Shown: positions 36,437 through 45,630 of the stretch, one piece after another
Numbering within the stretch: the stretch's first letter is position 1
Layout: each line of letters opens with the position of its first letter
Assembly: GCF_002257585.1 (NCBI RefSeq)
Contig: NZ_CP022743.1
Coordinates: forward strand, 1,860,001 to 1,924,000
Direction of reading: 5' to 3'
DNA: 64,000 bases
Source: Mucilaginibacter xinganensis
GTDB taxonomy: Bacteria; Bacteroidota; Bacteroidia; Sphingobacteriales; Sphingobacteriaceae
Translations under genes and position numbers: made by a program
Notes under the pieces: generated by a model
Told to the model about the DNA's origin: nothing
The model's input: only the letters and a program-made list of their open reading frames with translations
Databases searched by the model: none

Positions 36437-37327
36437 GTGATTACTTTACTAACCGGCTCGTCAGGTTTTTTTGGATCAGAATATATAAAATTATGGAAAC
36501 CTGATCCCATAATCACCTTAGGCAGAAAAAATTCGGTTGTTAAAGCAGACTTGAGTATTCAAGTTCCTCAAATTGATGCTGTTGATCTGGTAGTTCACGC
36601 AGCAGGTAAGGCACATGCTGTTCCAGGTACAGATCTGGAAAAAAAAGAGTTTTTCAATGTTAATGTAACAGGAACTAAAAACCTGCTTTTGGCGCTTGAA
36701 AATGCGCCGTTGCTACCCCGATATTTTGTTTTTATAAGCAGTGTTGCCGTTTATGGTTTGGAAACTGGTAATTTAGTTGATGAAGATTCGCCGCTATTAG
36801 CCGTCGATCCGTATGGTAAAAGCAAAATTGAAGCCGAAAAATTAGTGACTGATTGGTGCAAAAAAAACAATGTTATTTGTACCATATTGCGACTGCCTTT
36901 ATTGGCCGGTAAAAATCCTCCGGGTAATTTAAAATCAATGATTAACGGTATTAAGGCCGGATATTACTTTAACATAGCTGGTGGTAAAGCAAAAAAAAGT
37001 ATGGTGATGGCGCTGGATGTTGCTAAAATAATCCCTAAAGCAGCAGTCGTAGGTGGAATCTACAATTTGACAGATCAGCATCACCCCAGTTTTTTAGAGT
37101 TATCTTCCCTGATGGCTAAGCAATTAGGAAAAAAGAGACCTTTGAACATCCCTAAATGGGTAGCAAGTTTATTAGCAAAAACCGGAGACGCCCTTGGTTC
37201 AAAAGCACCTATAAATTCTAATAAATTAAGCAAAATCATTTCTGATTTAACATTCGATGACTCGAAGGCTCAGCATAAAATAGGCTGGAAGCCTGGTGCC
37301 GTATTAGAGCAGCTTGAAATTTTTTAA
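36437..37327 (+). CDS. NAD-dependent epimerase/reductase, WbpV-like
   Basis: 296 aa, extended SDR with a GTG start (36437) just before the cofactor loop TGSSGFFG (residues 6-13). Catalytic S101/S102, Y126 and K130 (DPYGKSK) are present. By sequence type and by place directly before a WbpL-like transferase and a WbpM-like dehydratase, it fits the 4-keto reductase step to UDP-QuiNAc or UDP-FucNAc. In Pseudomonas aeruginosa WbpV does this. The exact stereochemistry is not readable. It may also be a UDP-hexose 4-epimerase. Confidence 0.75.
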   Translation: MITLLTGSSGFFGSEYIKLWKPDPIITLGRKNSVVKADLSIQVPQIDAVDLVVHAAGKAHAVPGTDLEKKEFFNVNVTGTKNLLLALENAPLLPRYFVFISSVAVYGLETGNLVDEDSPLLAVDPYGKSKIEAEKLVTDWCKKNNVICTILRLPLLAGKNPPGNLKSMINGIKAGYYFNIAGGKAKKSMVMALDVAKIIPKAAVVGGIYNLTDQHHPSFLELSSLMAKQLGKKRPLNIPKWVASLLAKTGDALGSKAPINSNKLSKIISDLTFDDSKAQHKIGWKPGAVLEQLEIF

Positions 37328-37410
37328 TAGATTTTCACAAGCGCGGGGCTTAAAAAGCAGTCGGTAGATAACTTCGTTGTTTCTTATAAGGCTAATTCCG
37401 TTTCTAATGT

Positions 37411-37418
37411 TAATTTTG
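37411..37418 (+). promoter_or_regulatory. -7 element before the WbpL-like gene
   Basis: TAATTTTG fits TAnnTTTG exactly, 22 bp before the ATG at 37441. No convincing -33 element, so the call is tentative. Confidence 0.4.
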
Positions 37419-37440
37419 CAATATTTACGGCACATCGTCT

Positions 37441-38412
37441 ATGAATTTCATTTTGCTTCCAATTTTCTTCTTAATATTATTTGCCGTTGAAATGGTTTAT
37501 TTCAAACTAGCCGACAAATACAACATTATTGATCACCCCAATCACCGCAGTTCACATACTAAAGTGACCATTAGAGGTGGGGGCATTGTATTCAGCCTGG
37601 CATTACTAATAGCACCATTGTTTTTTAACCTTCAGTATAATTATTTCCTGGCGGGGCTATTCCTGATCAGCCTGATTAGCTTTATGGATGATATTAAACA
37701 CATGAGCAGAAGAATAAGAATTACTGTTCATTTAATAGCAGTATCGTTGCTGTTTCAGCAATTACATATTTATCACTTTCCTATCTATTGGATAATTCTT
37801 GGTTTTATCTTATTTATAGGAACCATAAATGCAATTAATTTTATGGACGGTATTAATGGTATAACCGGTGGATATAGTTTAATAACATTAATAACATTAT
37901 ACTACATTAATGAACGGATAGTTACATTTACTGATAGTAACCAGCTTATTGTTACGATAATAGCATTGCTGGTGTTCAATTTTTTTAATTTTCGGATCAA
38001 GGCGAAATGTTTTGCCGGCGATGTTGGCAGTGTAAGTATCGCATTTATCATGCTTTTTTTTCTTCTACAGTTAATTATCAAAACAAATGATCCAGCTTAT
38101 TTGCTTCTATTACTAATTTATGGTTTGGATTCAACAACAACAATATTGTTTAGAGCTATAAGAAAGGAAAATATCCTGGAGCCGCATAGAAGTCATTTTT
38201 ATCAATTTTTGGTTCATAAAAAGAAAGCGTCGCATTTGCAGGTGGCTGCAATATACATGGGTGCTCAAGCTCTGGTGAATATCGTTTTGTTGAATTTGGT
38301 AACAAAGCCGGCTTTGATAGTTGTTTTATTCCTGGCTTTCTCAATCCTGGCGTTCGTTTTTATACGTTTAAAAATGGAAGGAAAAGTAGGTTTACTAACT
38401 ATTGAGAAGTAG
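37441..38412 (+). CDS. Undecaprenyl-phosphate HexNAc-1-phosphate transferase (WecA/WbpL-like)
   Basis: 323 aa, about 9-11 membrane helices. Family motifs in order: HPNHRSSH (about residues 32-39), MDDIKHMSRRIR (82-93, with the DD pair), INFMDGINGI (132-141), FAGDVGSVS (about 197-205), HRSHFYQFL near the third cytoplasmic loop (about 249-257). It moves a sugar-1-phosphate from UDP-HexNAc to undecaprenyl phosphate, the first committed step of Wzy-dependent glycans. Position between WbpV- and WbpM-like genes suggests QuiNAc or FucNAc as the initiating sugar. Confidence 0.92.
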   Translation: MNFILLPIFFLILFAVEMVYFKLADKYNIIDHPNHRSSHTKVTIRGGGIVFSLALLIAPLFFNLQYNYFLAGLFLISLISFMDDIKHMSRRIRITVHLIAVSLLFQQLHIYHFPIYWIILGFILFIGTINAINFMDGINGITGGYSLITLITLYYINERIVTFTDSNQLIVTIIALLVFNFFNFRIKAKCFAGDVGSVSIAFIMLFFLLQLIIKTNDPAYLLLLLIYGLDSTTTILFRAIRKENILEPHRSHFYQFLVHKKKASHLQVAAIYMGAQALVNIVLLNLVTKPALIVVLFLAFSILAFVFIRLKMEGKVGLLTIEK

Positions 38413-38569
38413 CTTTATTTTAGTAAATATATGAAGCTATTATTAAGTTGATTACTTTTGATGCTAAGAAATTTGATGAATTATGCAGAAAGCATAGGTA
38501 AAACACTTCTGAAAACTACTTTACCAGGGTGTTTTAAAATTTAATTAACTAGTTGTTTATTATTTATAC

Positions 38570-40525
38570 ATGAAATCTTCTACCATATTCAGGCAAATAA
38601 ATATTGTACCCCGCTGGATTATTTTAACGCTCGACCTGGTAATTAGCGTTCTGTCTTTAGGTTTAGCATATTTAATTAAAGGGAACTTCAATATTTCCAA
38701 TGTGAATTTTGTGGAGTTTAGCCGGAATACGATAATAATTCTGGTTATAAGCACTATAGTTTTTTTTGTGGTAAAAACCTATAGTGGGATTATAAGATAT
38801 ACGAGCGCTCAGGATTCATTCAGGATTTTGCTGGCTGTATTTATTAGTAATGGGGCTGTTTTTTTAATGAACATCATTTCTGTGGCGTTCAATAAGCCTC
38901 TTTTTATTTCAAATAGTATTCTTATCATTAGTTTCCTGGCGTCTTTTTTACTAATGGTTATTTACCGGGTTGTTGTGAAGTATTTTTTTGTTTATATAAA
39001 GAATCTAAAACTGGACAAAAAGAGAATCATTATTTATGGTGCCGGAGAAGCAGGGGTAGCAGCAAAGAGAACGTTTGACCATGATTATAAAGTTAACAAA
39101 AGCGTAGTGGCATTTGTTGACGACGATCAGCGAAAGGTCGGGAAAACTATCGACGGAATTAAAATATTAGATGCCAGCAATTTATCGACACTAATAGCGG
39201 AACATGAATTGGACGAGATTATTTTTGCATCTTATACAATCTCGCCCGATGTGAAAAATAACATAGTTGACGTATGCCTTGAAAATGAGATTAAGGTACT
39301 AAGTATTCCTCCTCCTGATGTTTGGCCCAGCGGTAAGTTACAGCCTATACAGATTCAAAAGATAAATATAGAAGATCTGTTAAACAGGAAATCTATCGAG
39401 ATTGATATAACGGGTATTAGAAATGAACTAAAAGGCAAGAGAATTCTGATAACAGGTGCTGCTGGTTCCATTGGCAGCGAAATTGTGCGACAGCTGTTAA
39501 AATTTAACACCGGACTGATCATCATGTGCGACCAATCAGAAACGGCGCTCCATCATTTATACCTTGAGATGGAGGAAAAGCACACTGATTTAAATTTTCA
39601 TGCTTTTATCGGCGACGTTAAGGACGAAAAAAGAATGCACCACCTGTTTGAAACTTACAAACCCCACTACGTGTACCATGCTGCTGCTTATAAACATGTA
39701 CCAATGATGGAAGATAACGCGGCTGAAGCGGTAAAAACAAATGTATTGGGTACAAAGACCATTGCTGATCTGGCGGTAAAATACAATGTGCTCAAGTTTG
39801 TGATGATATCTACGGACAAGGCCGTAAATCCAACCAATGTGATGGGGGCTTCAAAAAGGATTGCTGAAATTTATGTTCAATCTTTAAATAAATCATTACA
39901 CAATAAAGATTTCAACTTCAGTAATGGCATGAGCCATTTAAATGATACCAGGCAAAATACACGATTTATAACCACGCGTTTTGGTAATGTGCTAGGCTCC
40001 AATGGCTCGGTAATTCCCAGATTCAGGCAGCAAATTGAAAAAGGCGGCCCGATCACTGTAACACATCCTGAAATTACACGTTACTTTATGACGATCCCGG
40101 AAGCTTGCCGGTTGGTATTGGAAGCGGGCTGCATGGGTAAAGGCGGGGAGATCTTTATTTTTGATATGGGCAAATCAGTGAAGATTATTGAGCTGGCTAA
40201 AACTATGATCCGGTTAGCGGGTTTAGTTCCAAACAGCGATATAAAAATTGAATACACCGGATTGAGGCCTGGAGAAAAGCTATTTGAAGAACTGTTGAAC
40301 GATAACGAAAACACGATGCCTACCCATCATGAAAAAATTATGATTGGCAAAGTTAGGGAGTATATGTTTAACGAAATTGAAAAACAGATTTATGATCTAA
40401 TTCATCACGCAAAAAATAACGATGATCACCAGGTCGTAAAGTCCATGAAACAAATTGTACATGAGTTTAAAAGTAAAAATTCGGTTTTTGAGGAATTAGA
40501 TCACATACCTAAAAGTAATTTATGA
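38570..40525 (+). CDS. UDP-HexNAc 4,6-dehydratase, membrane form (WbpM/CapD-like)
   Basis: 651 aa. Four membrane helices within residues 1-145, a first Rossmann-like domain from about 148 (IIIYGAGEAGVAAKR), then the catalytic SDR domain from about 288 (GKRILITGAAGSIGSEI). The usual tyrosine of the SDR triad is methionine: M425-xxx-K429 (NVMGASK). This is a hallmark of WbpM/CapD/FlaA1. The product is UDP-2-acetamido-4-keto-2,6-dideoxyhexose. 157 bp of spacer upstream; 4-bp ATGA overlap with the lipoprotein gene downstream. Confidence 0.94.
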   Translation: MKSSTIFRQINIVPRWIILTLDLVISVLSLGLAYLIKGNFNISNVNFVEFSRNTIIILVISTIVFFVVKTYSGIIRYTSAQDSFRILLAVFISNGAVFLMNIISVAFNKPLFISNSILIISFLASFLLMVIYRVVVKYFFVYIKNLKLDKKRIIIYGAGEAGVAAKRTFDHDYKVNKSVVAFVDDDQRKVGKTIDGIKILDASNLSTLIAEHELDEIIFASYTISPDVKNNIVDVCLENEIKVLSIPPPDVWPSGKLQPIQIQKINIEDLLNRKSIEIDITGIRNELKGKRILITGAAGSIGSEIVRQLLKFNTGLIIMCDQSETALHHLYLEMEEKHTDLNFHAFIGDVKDEKRMHHLFETYKPHYVYHAAAYKHVPMMEDNAAEAVKTNVLGTKTIADLAVKYNVLKFVMISTDKAVNPTNVMGASKRIAEIYVQSLNKSLHNKDFNFSNGMSHLNDTRQNTRFITTRFGNVLGSNGSVIPRFRQQIEKGGPITVTHPEITRYFMTIPEACRLVLEAGCMGKGGEIFIFDMGKSVKIIELAKTMIRLAGLVPNSDIKIEYTGLRPGEKLFEELLNDNENTMPTHHEKIMIGKVREYMFNEIEKQIYDLIHHAKNNDDHQVVKSMKQIVHEFKSKNSVFEELDHIPKSNL

Positions 40526-41163
40526 TAAAAAAGATACTCTTCATCATTCCTCTTTTTTTTATAGCCGCTTGTCATAAGAATGTTAGCAGCGAGGTGGTGG
40601 TTTATAACAATGATTTTGAAACAGGGGATCTGTCCAACATCACCACAGGTGTGATCGGGCAGTTCAATAATTCAGCTGTGTTGGGTCAGTATAATAATGG
40701 TGGGTTTATTTTGAAGCTTAATAATCTTCCTAAACATGATCTGATTACTGTTTCTTTTGATTTATACATTCATGATAGCTGGGATGGCAATAAAACAGCC
40801 CCGGATGGACCCGACATTTGGGAAATGCTGATAAACGGAAGTCCGCTTATTAACACCAGCTTCTCAAATTCCGATTGTTCTCCCGGTAACTTTTGCTCAC
40901 CACAGTCATATCCTGCTGATTATCCCAGTAATTATAATAATCCCAAAACCGGCGCTTACCGAACTGATTTACCCGGTGCCTGCCACCTGATAACCAGTCC
41001 GCATGGCACTACAATGTATAAGATTGTAAAGACCTTTAAAAATTCTGACAAAACAATGGTGCTGCAATGTTTGGATAAATTGATCCAAACAAATACGGAT
41101 AGCCCTAAATGCGATGAAAGTTGGTCGGTAGATAATATAAATGTAAAAGCAATCACTCTATGA
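40522..41163 (+). CDS. Unrecognised small lipoprotein between WbpM-like and Wzi-like genes
   Basis: 213 aa. A signal peptide of 16 residues ends in the lipobox FIAAC with C17 as the lipidation site. After it, the mature protein (VVVYNNDFETGDLSN, GGFILKLNNLP, ITVSFDLYIHDSWDGN) looks beta-rich, like a jelly-roll carbohydrate-binding fold. It has five or more cysteines, two of them in DCSPGNFCSP. I do not recognise a family with a proven function. It overlaps the gene before and after by 4 bp each, so it is coupled to both. There is no acidic export signal right after C17. An 8-T run lies in its signal peptide. Confidence 0.8.
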   Translation: MIKKILFIIPLFFIAACHKNVSSEVVVYNNDFETGDLSNITTGVIGQFNNSAVLGQYNNGGFILKLNNLPKHDLITVSFDLYIHDSWDGNKTAPDGPDIWEMLINGSPLINTSFSNSDCSPGNFCSPQSYPADYPSNYNNPKTGAYRTDLPGACHLITSPHGTTMYKIVKTFKNSDKTMVLQCLDKLIQTNTDSPKCDESWSVDNINVKAITL

Positions 41164-42851
41164 AAATCCTGAAACTTTCATTTATATGCTTATTAACTGC
41201 TGTAGTGCAATTTGCTGCCCGGGCGCAAACGTTACCGGTTGGTACCCAGAGCCTGGAGGATTATTATAGAAGAGCGCAGCTACTTGGCAATGTAGATTCC
41301 AGTGTCTCTTTTACAGTTCGTCCTCTTTTCCCAAATAGCATTAAGAAAGGTGCTTCCGTTTTTTATCCCGATACAAATGAACGTAAATATGACAATAAGG
41401 CTAAGAATACGTGGTCGTTAGGAAAGGGAGGGGTAAAGGGAAGTTTTTTGCCCTTTAGTGTTCAGTCGCAATTTAATTCTGACCATCCATATGGCTGGAA
41501 CGATGGACCGATGATACCTGCGAAAGGCTTGCAGGCAGTAATAAGCGGGGGCATCTTTGCGGAGTACGGGCCTTTAACTATTCAGTTAAAACCGGAGTTG
41601 GTAATGGCCGGAAACGATGCTTTTGACACGTTTAATCCAAAGTCATACGACGTGATTTTTGCCCGATATTACGATATATATAACAATATTGATCTTCCTG
41701 TGCGGTTTGGGACCGGGCAATACAATAAATTATACTGGGGGCAAAGCAGTATAAGGGTGAATTATAAGGCAATGTCCTTTGGCGTATCTACCGAGAATTT
41801 ATGGTGGGGGCCAGGTATAAGGAATTCTCTTTTAATGAGTAATACAGCACCAGGATTTTTGCATTTAACTTTGAATACTTTACACCCGATTAAGACCGCA
41901 ATAGGCTCGTTTGAAGGGCAAATAATAGGGGGTAAGTTAACTAATTCCGGCTACGCGCCGCTTGAACCGGACCATAGCTACTTCGGAACTAACCTGTATG
42001 TTCCAAAGCCCACTGATTGGAGATATTTAGCAGGAATTGTTGTAACGTGGCAGCCCAAGTGGGTTCCAGGATTGTTTTTAGGATTTGATCAGAGTTCGCA
42101 AACTTATGGAAAAGATTTGAGCGGTTTGAGAGATTATCTGCCGCTGTTCGCTCCGGTAAAAAAGACCGGCGCTCCTGATGACCCTATTAACAAACAAGAT
42201 CAGCGAAGCTCTTTATTTATGCGTTGGCTATGGACAGCTGAAAAAGCCGAAATATACTTTGAATGGGCGCACAACAATTACTCCGGCGATCTTACTCAGG
42301 CTTTATTATCGCCCGATAAGTCACGGGCTTATATCTTCGGTATCCGGAAAATGGTGCCATTCAACATCGCCAGGAACGAAAATATCCTTATCAGTGTTGA
42401 AGTTACCCAGCTACAGGAAACCAATATTGATAAAATTAAACAGGGCGATGAGTGGTACACCAGTAAAAGTATAAGGGCTGGTTATACCAATATGGGAGAG
42501 GTGCTGGGGGCGGGTATTGGGCCGGGTGCAAATTTGCAGTCGGTTGATGTAAGTTGGGTAAAAGGGTTGAAAAAAATAGGACTGCAATTTGAACGCTACA
42601 TCCACAATAACGATTTTTATTATTACGCTTACTATGATAGTTATGACTTTAGGCGACACTGGGTTGATTTAAGCATAGCAGCTAACGGTGAGTGGAACTA
42701 CAAAAACTTAATATTTAACGCAAAGATACAGGCGATAAAGTCTTTAAATTATCAATGGTATTTGAAACAGAATCCGGGTGACCCTTATTTTACTAATGGT
42801 GCCAATGCTGTTAATATACAATTACAGGCAGGTGTTACTTACAGGTTTTAA
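41160..42851 (+). CDS. Wzi-family capsule assembly outer-membrane protein, copy 1
   Basis: 563 aa. Signal peptide of about 23 residues (ends ARAQT). The rest is a probable beta-barrel with alternating hydrophobic strands, ending in an aromatic residue (VTYRF). Conserved segments shared with the next gene include QFNSDHPYGWNDG, ENLWWGPG, FEGQIIGGKL and GLQFERY-type words. In E. coli Wzi is a surface lectin-like porin that attaches capsule to the outer membrane. It starts 4 bp inside the lipoprotein gene and is followed by its paralogue after 15 bp. Confidence 0.88.
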   Translation: MKILKLSFICLLTAVVQFAARAQTLPVGTQSLEDYYRRAQLLGNVDSSVSFTVRPLFPNSIKKGASVFYPDTNERKYDNKAKNTWSLGKGGVKGSFLPFSVQSQFNSDHPYGWNDGPMIPAKGLQAVISGGIFAEYGPLTIQLKPELVMAGNDAFDTFNPKSYDVIFARYYDIYNNIDLPVRFGTGQYNKLYWGQSSIRVNYKAMSFGVSTENLWWGPGIRNSLLMSNTAPGFLHLTLNTLHPIKTAIGSFEGQIIGGKLTNSGYAPLEPDHSYFGTNLYVPKPTDWRYLAGIVVTWQPKWVPGLFLGFDQSSQTYGKDLSGLRDYLPLFAPVKKTGAPDDPINKQDQRSSLFMRWLWTAEKAEIYFEWAHNNYSGDLTQALLSPDKSRAYIFGIRKMVPFNIARNENILISVEVTQLQETNIDKIKQGDEWYTSKSIRAGYTNMGEVLGAGIGPGANLQSVDVSWVKGLKKIGLQFERYIHNNDFYYYAYYDSYDFRRHWVDLSIAANGEWNYKNLIFNAKIQAIKSLNYQWYLKQNPGDPYFTNGANAVNIQLQAGVTYRF

Positions 42852-42866
42852 CTTCTACAGCTAAAA

Positions 42867-44564
42867 ATGAGAAAGATATTTTATATAATAAATATAATGG
42901 CGCTCTTTACTTTCGTAATAAACACTAAAGTAAAAGCGCAATCACTGCCGGTTGGTACGCCAGTTCTTGATGACTATTACAGAAGGATGCAACTGCTTGG
43001 AAAAGTTGACTCTAACATTTCATTTACCGTTCGCCCTCTTTTTGCAGGGCCGATGCTGAAAACGCATGATGTATATGACCCTGATAGTACGTTGAAGACT
43101 GATCATTGGGTGTCAACCGGACCTATATCATTTGCTAACGGCCTGGGGAGTTTTCAAATATTGCCGATAAGCTGGCAGCAGCAATTTAATTCTGATCATC
43201 CATATGGTTGGAATGATGGCGCAATGATCCCTGCAAAGGGGTATCAAACCATGATAAGCGGCGGGTTTTTCGTAAAATTTGGGCCTTTAAGCATACAACT
43301 ACGCCCCGAATATGTTTATGCTGCCAACCCTGCATTTAATGGGTTTGCCACCGGACATTCGGACCAGGACCTGATTAATTACTATGCTTTTGGTAATAAG
43401 ATAGATAACCCTGAACGTTTTGGAACAGGGCCGTACAGCAGGGCTTTCCTGGGTCAAAGCAGCATCCGGTTAACGTTTGGACCTGCTTCCATAGGCCTTT
43501 CAAACGAAAATATCTGGTGGGGACCGGGAGTACGTAATGCACTGATTCTTAGTGATAATGCACCCGGTTTTAAGCACATTACCTTAAATACAGTGCGCCC
43601 CGTTAGTACGTTCCTCGGTTCGTTTGAGGGACAGATTATTGGAGCGAAACTGGAGTCTTCGGATTTTAACCCACTGTTGGTTACAACATTGTCAAACGGC
43701 AAGTCTCTTTTAAGGCCCAAACCTACCAATTGGCGTTACTTTGCGGGTGTTAATATAAATTACCACCCAAAATGGGTTGAGGGTTTAACCCTGGGGCTTA
43801 CAAGGACATTTGACGCTTATCATAAAGACGTTAATACGTTGAGCGAATATTTGCCTTTCTTTTTCCCTTATCAAAAGCAAAATACAGCTGACGGCGACCC
43901 AATTCCACGTGATCAGTACACCTCGTTGTACGCACGCTGGTTATTTACTAAAGCAAAGGCCGAGGTTTATTTTGAATACGGGTTGAATGACAATTCGTAC
44001 AACTCAAGAGACTTTATAGGGTCTCCGGACCATTCACGGGCTTATGTTTTTGGTGTAAGAAAAATGATAGATCTCAATGGTCGTCCTGACCAGCATCTTC
44101 TGTTTGGGGCTGAGGTAACTCAACTATCAGAAACGGCTGACCGGCTGGTTAGGGAGGCTGGTACCTGGTACGTGCATTACCAGGTTTTGCAGGGGCAAAC
44201 TAATCTTGGACAAATCCTTGGTGCCGGTACAGGCTCCGGAGGGAATCTGCAATCAATGGACTTAAGCTGGGTATCTGGATTGAAAAAATTAGGCGTACGG
44301 TTTGAACGATATGAGCACGGCGTCGATTTTTCAAATATTTATCTGCCTGATATAAATGGCAATAGCAGGAAATGGGTTGATTTTGCTTTTGCTTTGCAAG
44401 GCGAATGGAATTATAAAAACCTGATATTTAATGCTACCATTGAACAGGTAAAATCATTTAACTACGAATGGGTGCTGAAAGACTACAATCCTGATCAGTA
44501 TTATATTCCTCATAATGATGTTTATAACCTGCATGCGGTGCTTGGTGTAACATTCAGATTTTAA
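42867..44564 (+). CDS. Wzi-family capsule assembly outer-membrane protein, copy 2
   Basis: 565 aa, a paralogue of the preceding protein over the whole length: PVGTPVLDDYYRRMQLLGKVDS at the mature start, QFNSDHPYGWNDGAMIPAKG, NENIWWGPGVRNALI, SFEGQIIGAKLES and a closing VTFRF. Signal peptide of about 24 residues. The pair points to a local duplication. The stop codon overlaps the convergent Wzz gene by 4 bp, so the two operons meet tail to tail with no terminator between them. Confidence 0.88.
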   Translation: MRKIFYIINIMALFTFVINTKVKAQSLPVGTPVLDDYYRRMQLLGKVDSNISFTVRPLFAGPMLKTHDVYDPDSTLKTDHWVSTGPISFANGLGSFQILPISWQQQFNSDHPYGWNDGAMIPAKGYQTMISGGFFVKFGPLSIQLRPEYVYAANPAFNGFATGHSDQDLINYYAFGNKIDNPERFGTGPYSRAFLGQSSIRLTFGPASIGLSNENIWWGPGVRNALILSDNAPGFKHITLNTVRPVSTFLGSFEGQIIGAKLESSDFNPLLVTTLSNGKSLLRPKPTNWRYFAGVNINYHPKWVEGLTLGLTRTFDAYHKDVNTLSEYLPFFFPYQKQNTADGDPIPRDQYTSLYARWLFTKAKAEVYFEYGLNDNSYNSRDFIGSPDHSRAYVFGVRKMIDLNGRPDQHLLFGAEVTQLSETADRLVREAGTWYVHYQVLQGQTNLGQILGAGTGSGGNLQSMDLSWVSGLKKLGVRFERYEHGVDFSNIYLPDINGNSRKWVDFAFALQGEWNYKNLIFNATIEQVKSFNYEWVLKDYNPDQYYIPHNDVYNLHAVLGVTFRF

Positions 44565-45628
44565 TCAGCCTGCTTTTTCCTGGTTAATAATTTATAAAAG
44601 CTGAAGAGAATACCCGCTATAACCAATCCGCTTAATATCGCAATTGAATATTTAAGCCTGTTCTTTTTTAAAGGTAATTCTGGTTCGTCAACAATCTGTA
44701 CGGTTGGGGTTTCCTGTGCCAGCATGGTTTTGCTTGACTCCAGGTTTTTTACTGTCTCTGAAAAAATGGTTGATAGTACAATCTTATCGCGCTCCTTTAT
44801 ATCAACGCTGGCATTTGCCCTGGTATAGGCGGGGTTAATATCCAGCAACGTTTGGTTGGCTGACGAAAGATCATAAGTTTTTCTGTTAAGTATTGCACCA
44901 ATGCTATCCGCACGTTGTTGCAACCGGTCAACATTATTTCGCAATCTTTTTGTTTTGGTGCTTACGAAGAAATCGGTTGATTGTTTGATCATCCTATTGC
45001 AGAACAGCAATGCTAACTTTTCATCTTTCATGGTAGCATCAACCTCAAAAAAGCCGAGTTTTTTATCCGTCTTTGAAATTCCAAATTCACCCGCCAGTAT
45101 CAAAGAGGTCATTTCATGCAACAGGCTATCCTGGAGCCTGCTGTTTTTTAAACCATTTAACGGAAATCGGATGATTTTGCCATCGGGGCTGTATTTTAGC
45201 CATTTTTTATCAAGCTTATTGACAGCAGCATACCGGTCTGCAAGCGTTTGAGTGCTGTCGTAAGCGGTTAACAAGGTAGCCTTGATAAGCCGATGACTTT
45301 TAATCAATTCTTCAACGTTATCGCCGGCCAATACGCCGCTTGCTCCGCCTAACCCATCCAGGTTAAACCCAAACTGTCCTGCCAATGCAGAAAGCCCGCC
45401 AGCTCCGCCACCTGATTTTGAATCGTCAACAACAAATGTTAACCTGGCGGTGTAGGTAGGTGTCCACAGCCATGCTGTTAAAGCCCCAAGCAAACCACCA
45501 ATAATTAAAACCAGTGCCAGTGCTTTCTTAAATTGTAAGATATAAGTAATATCGCCTACACGGTCATTAAGCAGCTTTTTAAATGAGAACTCCGGTTCGT
45601 ATGGGTATGGAGAATTTTCCTGGGTCAT
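44561..45628 (-). CDS. Wzz/GNVR-type chain-length protein, copy 2
   Basis: 355 aa, same layout as the protein at 25174: two membrane helices (about residues 36-55 and 327-347), a glycine-rich stretch (about 72-100, SGGGAGGLSALAG type), coiled coil (about 220-300), and IVDEPELPLKKNR before the second helix. There is no kinase domain. It lies 2 bp downstream of the second SLBB exporter, so this operon has its own exporter pair. The C-terminal end is short and basic (KLLTRKKQAD). Confidence 0.88.
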   Translation of the reverse strand: MTQENSPYPYEPEFSFKKLLNDRVGDITYILQFKKALALVLIIGGLLGALTAWLWTPTYTARLTFVVDDSKSGGGAGGLSALAGQFGFNLDGLGGASGVLAGDNVEELIKSHRLIKATLLTAYDSTQTLADRYAAVNKLDKKWLKYSPDGKIIRFPLNGLKNSRLQDSLLHEMTSLILAGEFGISKTDKKLGFFEVDATMKDEKLALLFCNRMIKQSTDFFVSTKTKRLRNNVDRLQQRADSIGAILNRKTYDLSSANQTLLDINPAYTRANASVDIKERDKIVLSTIFSETVKNLESSKTMLAQETPTVQIVDEPELPLKKNRLKYSIAILSGLVIAGILFSFYKLLTRKKQAD

Positions 45629-45630
45629 TG

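Noticed and set aside
40522..41163. Calling the lipoprotein a known lectin or glycosidase
   Set aside because: The beta-rich look is suggestive only; no catalytic or binding motif can be named from sequence.
44561..44564. Frameshift or assembly error at the junction of the two half loci
   Set aside because: Both convergent genes end with intact family C-termini (VTFRF and KKQAD); a 4-bp stop overlap is ordinary.
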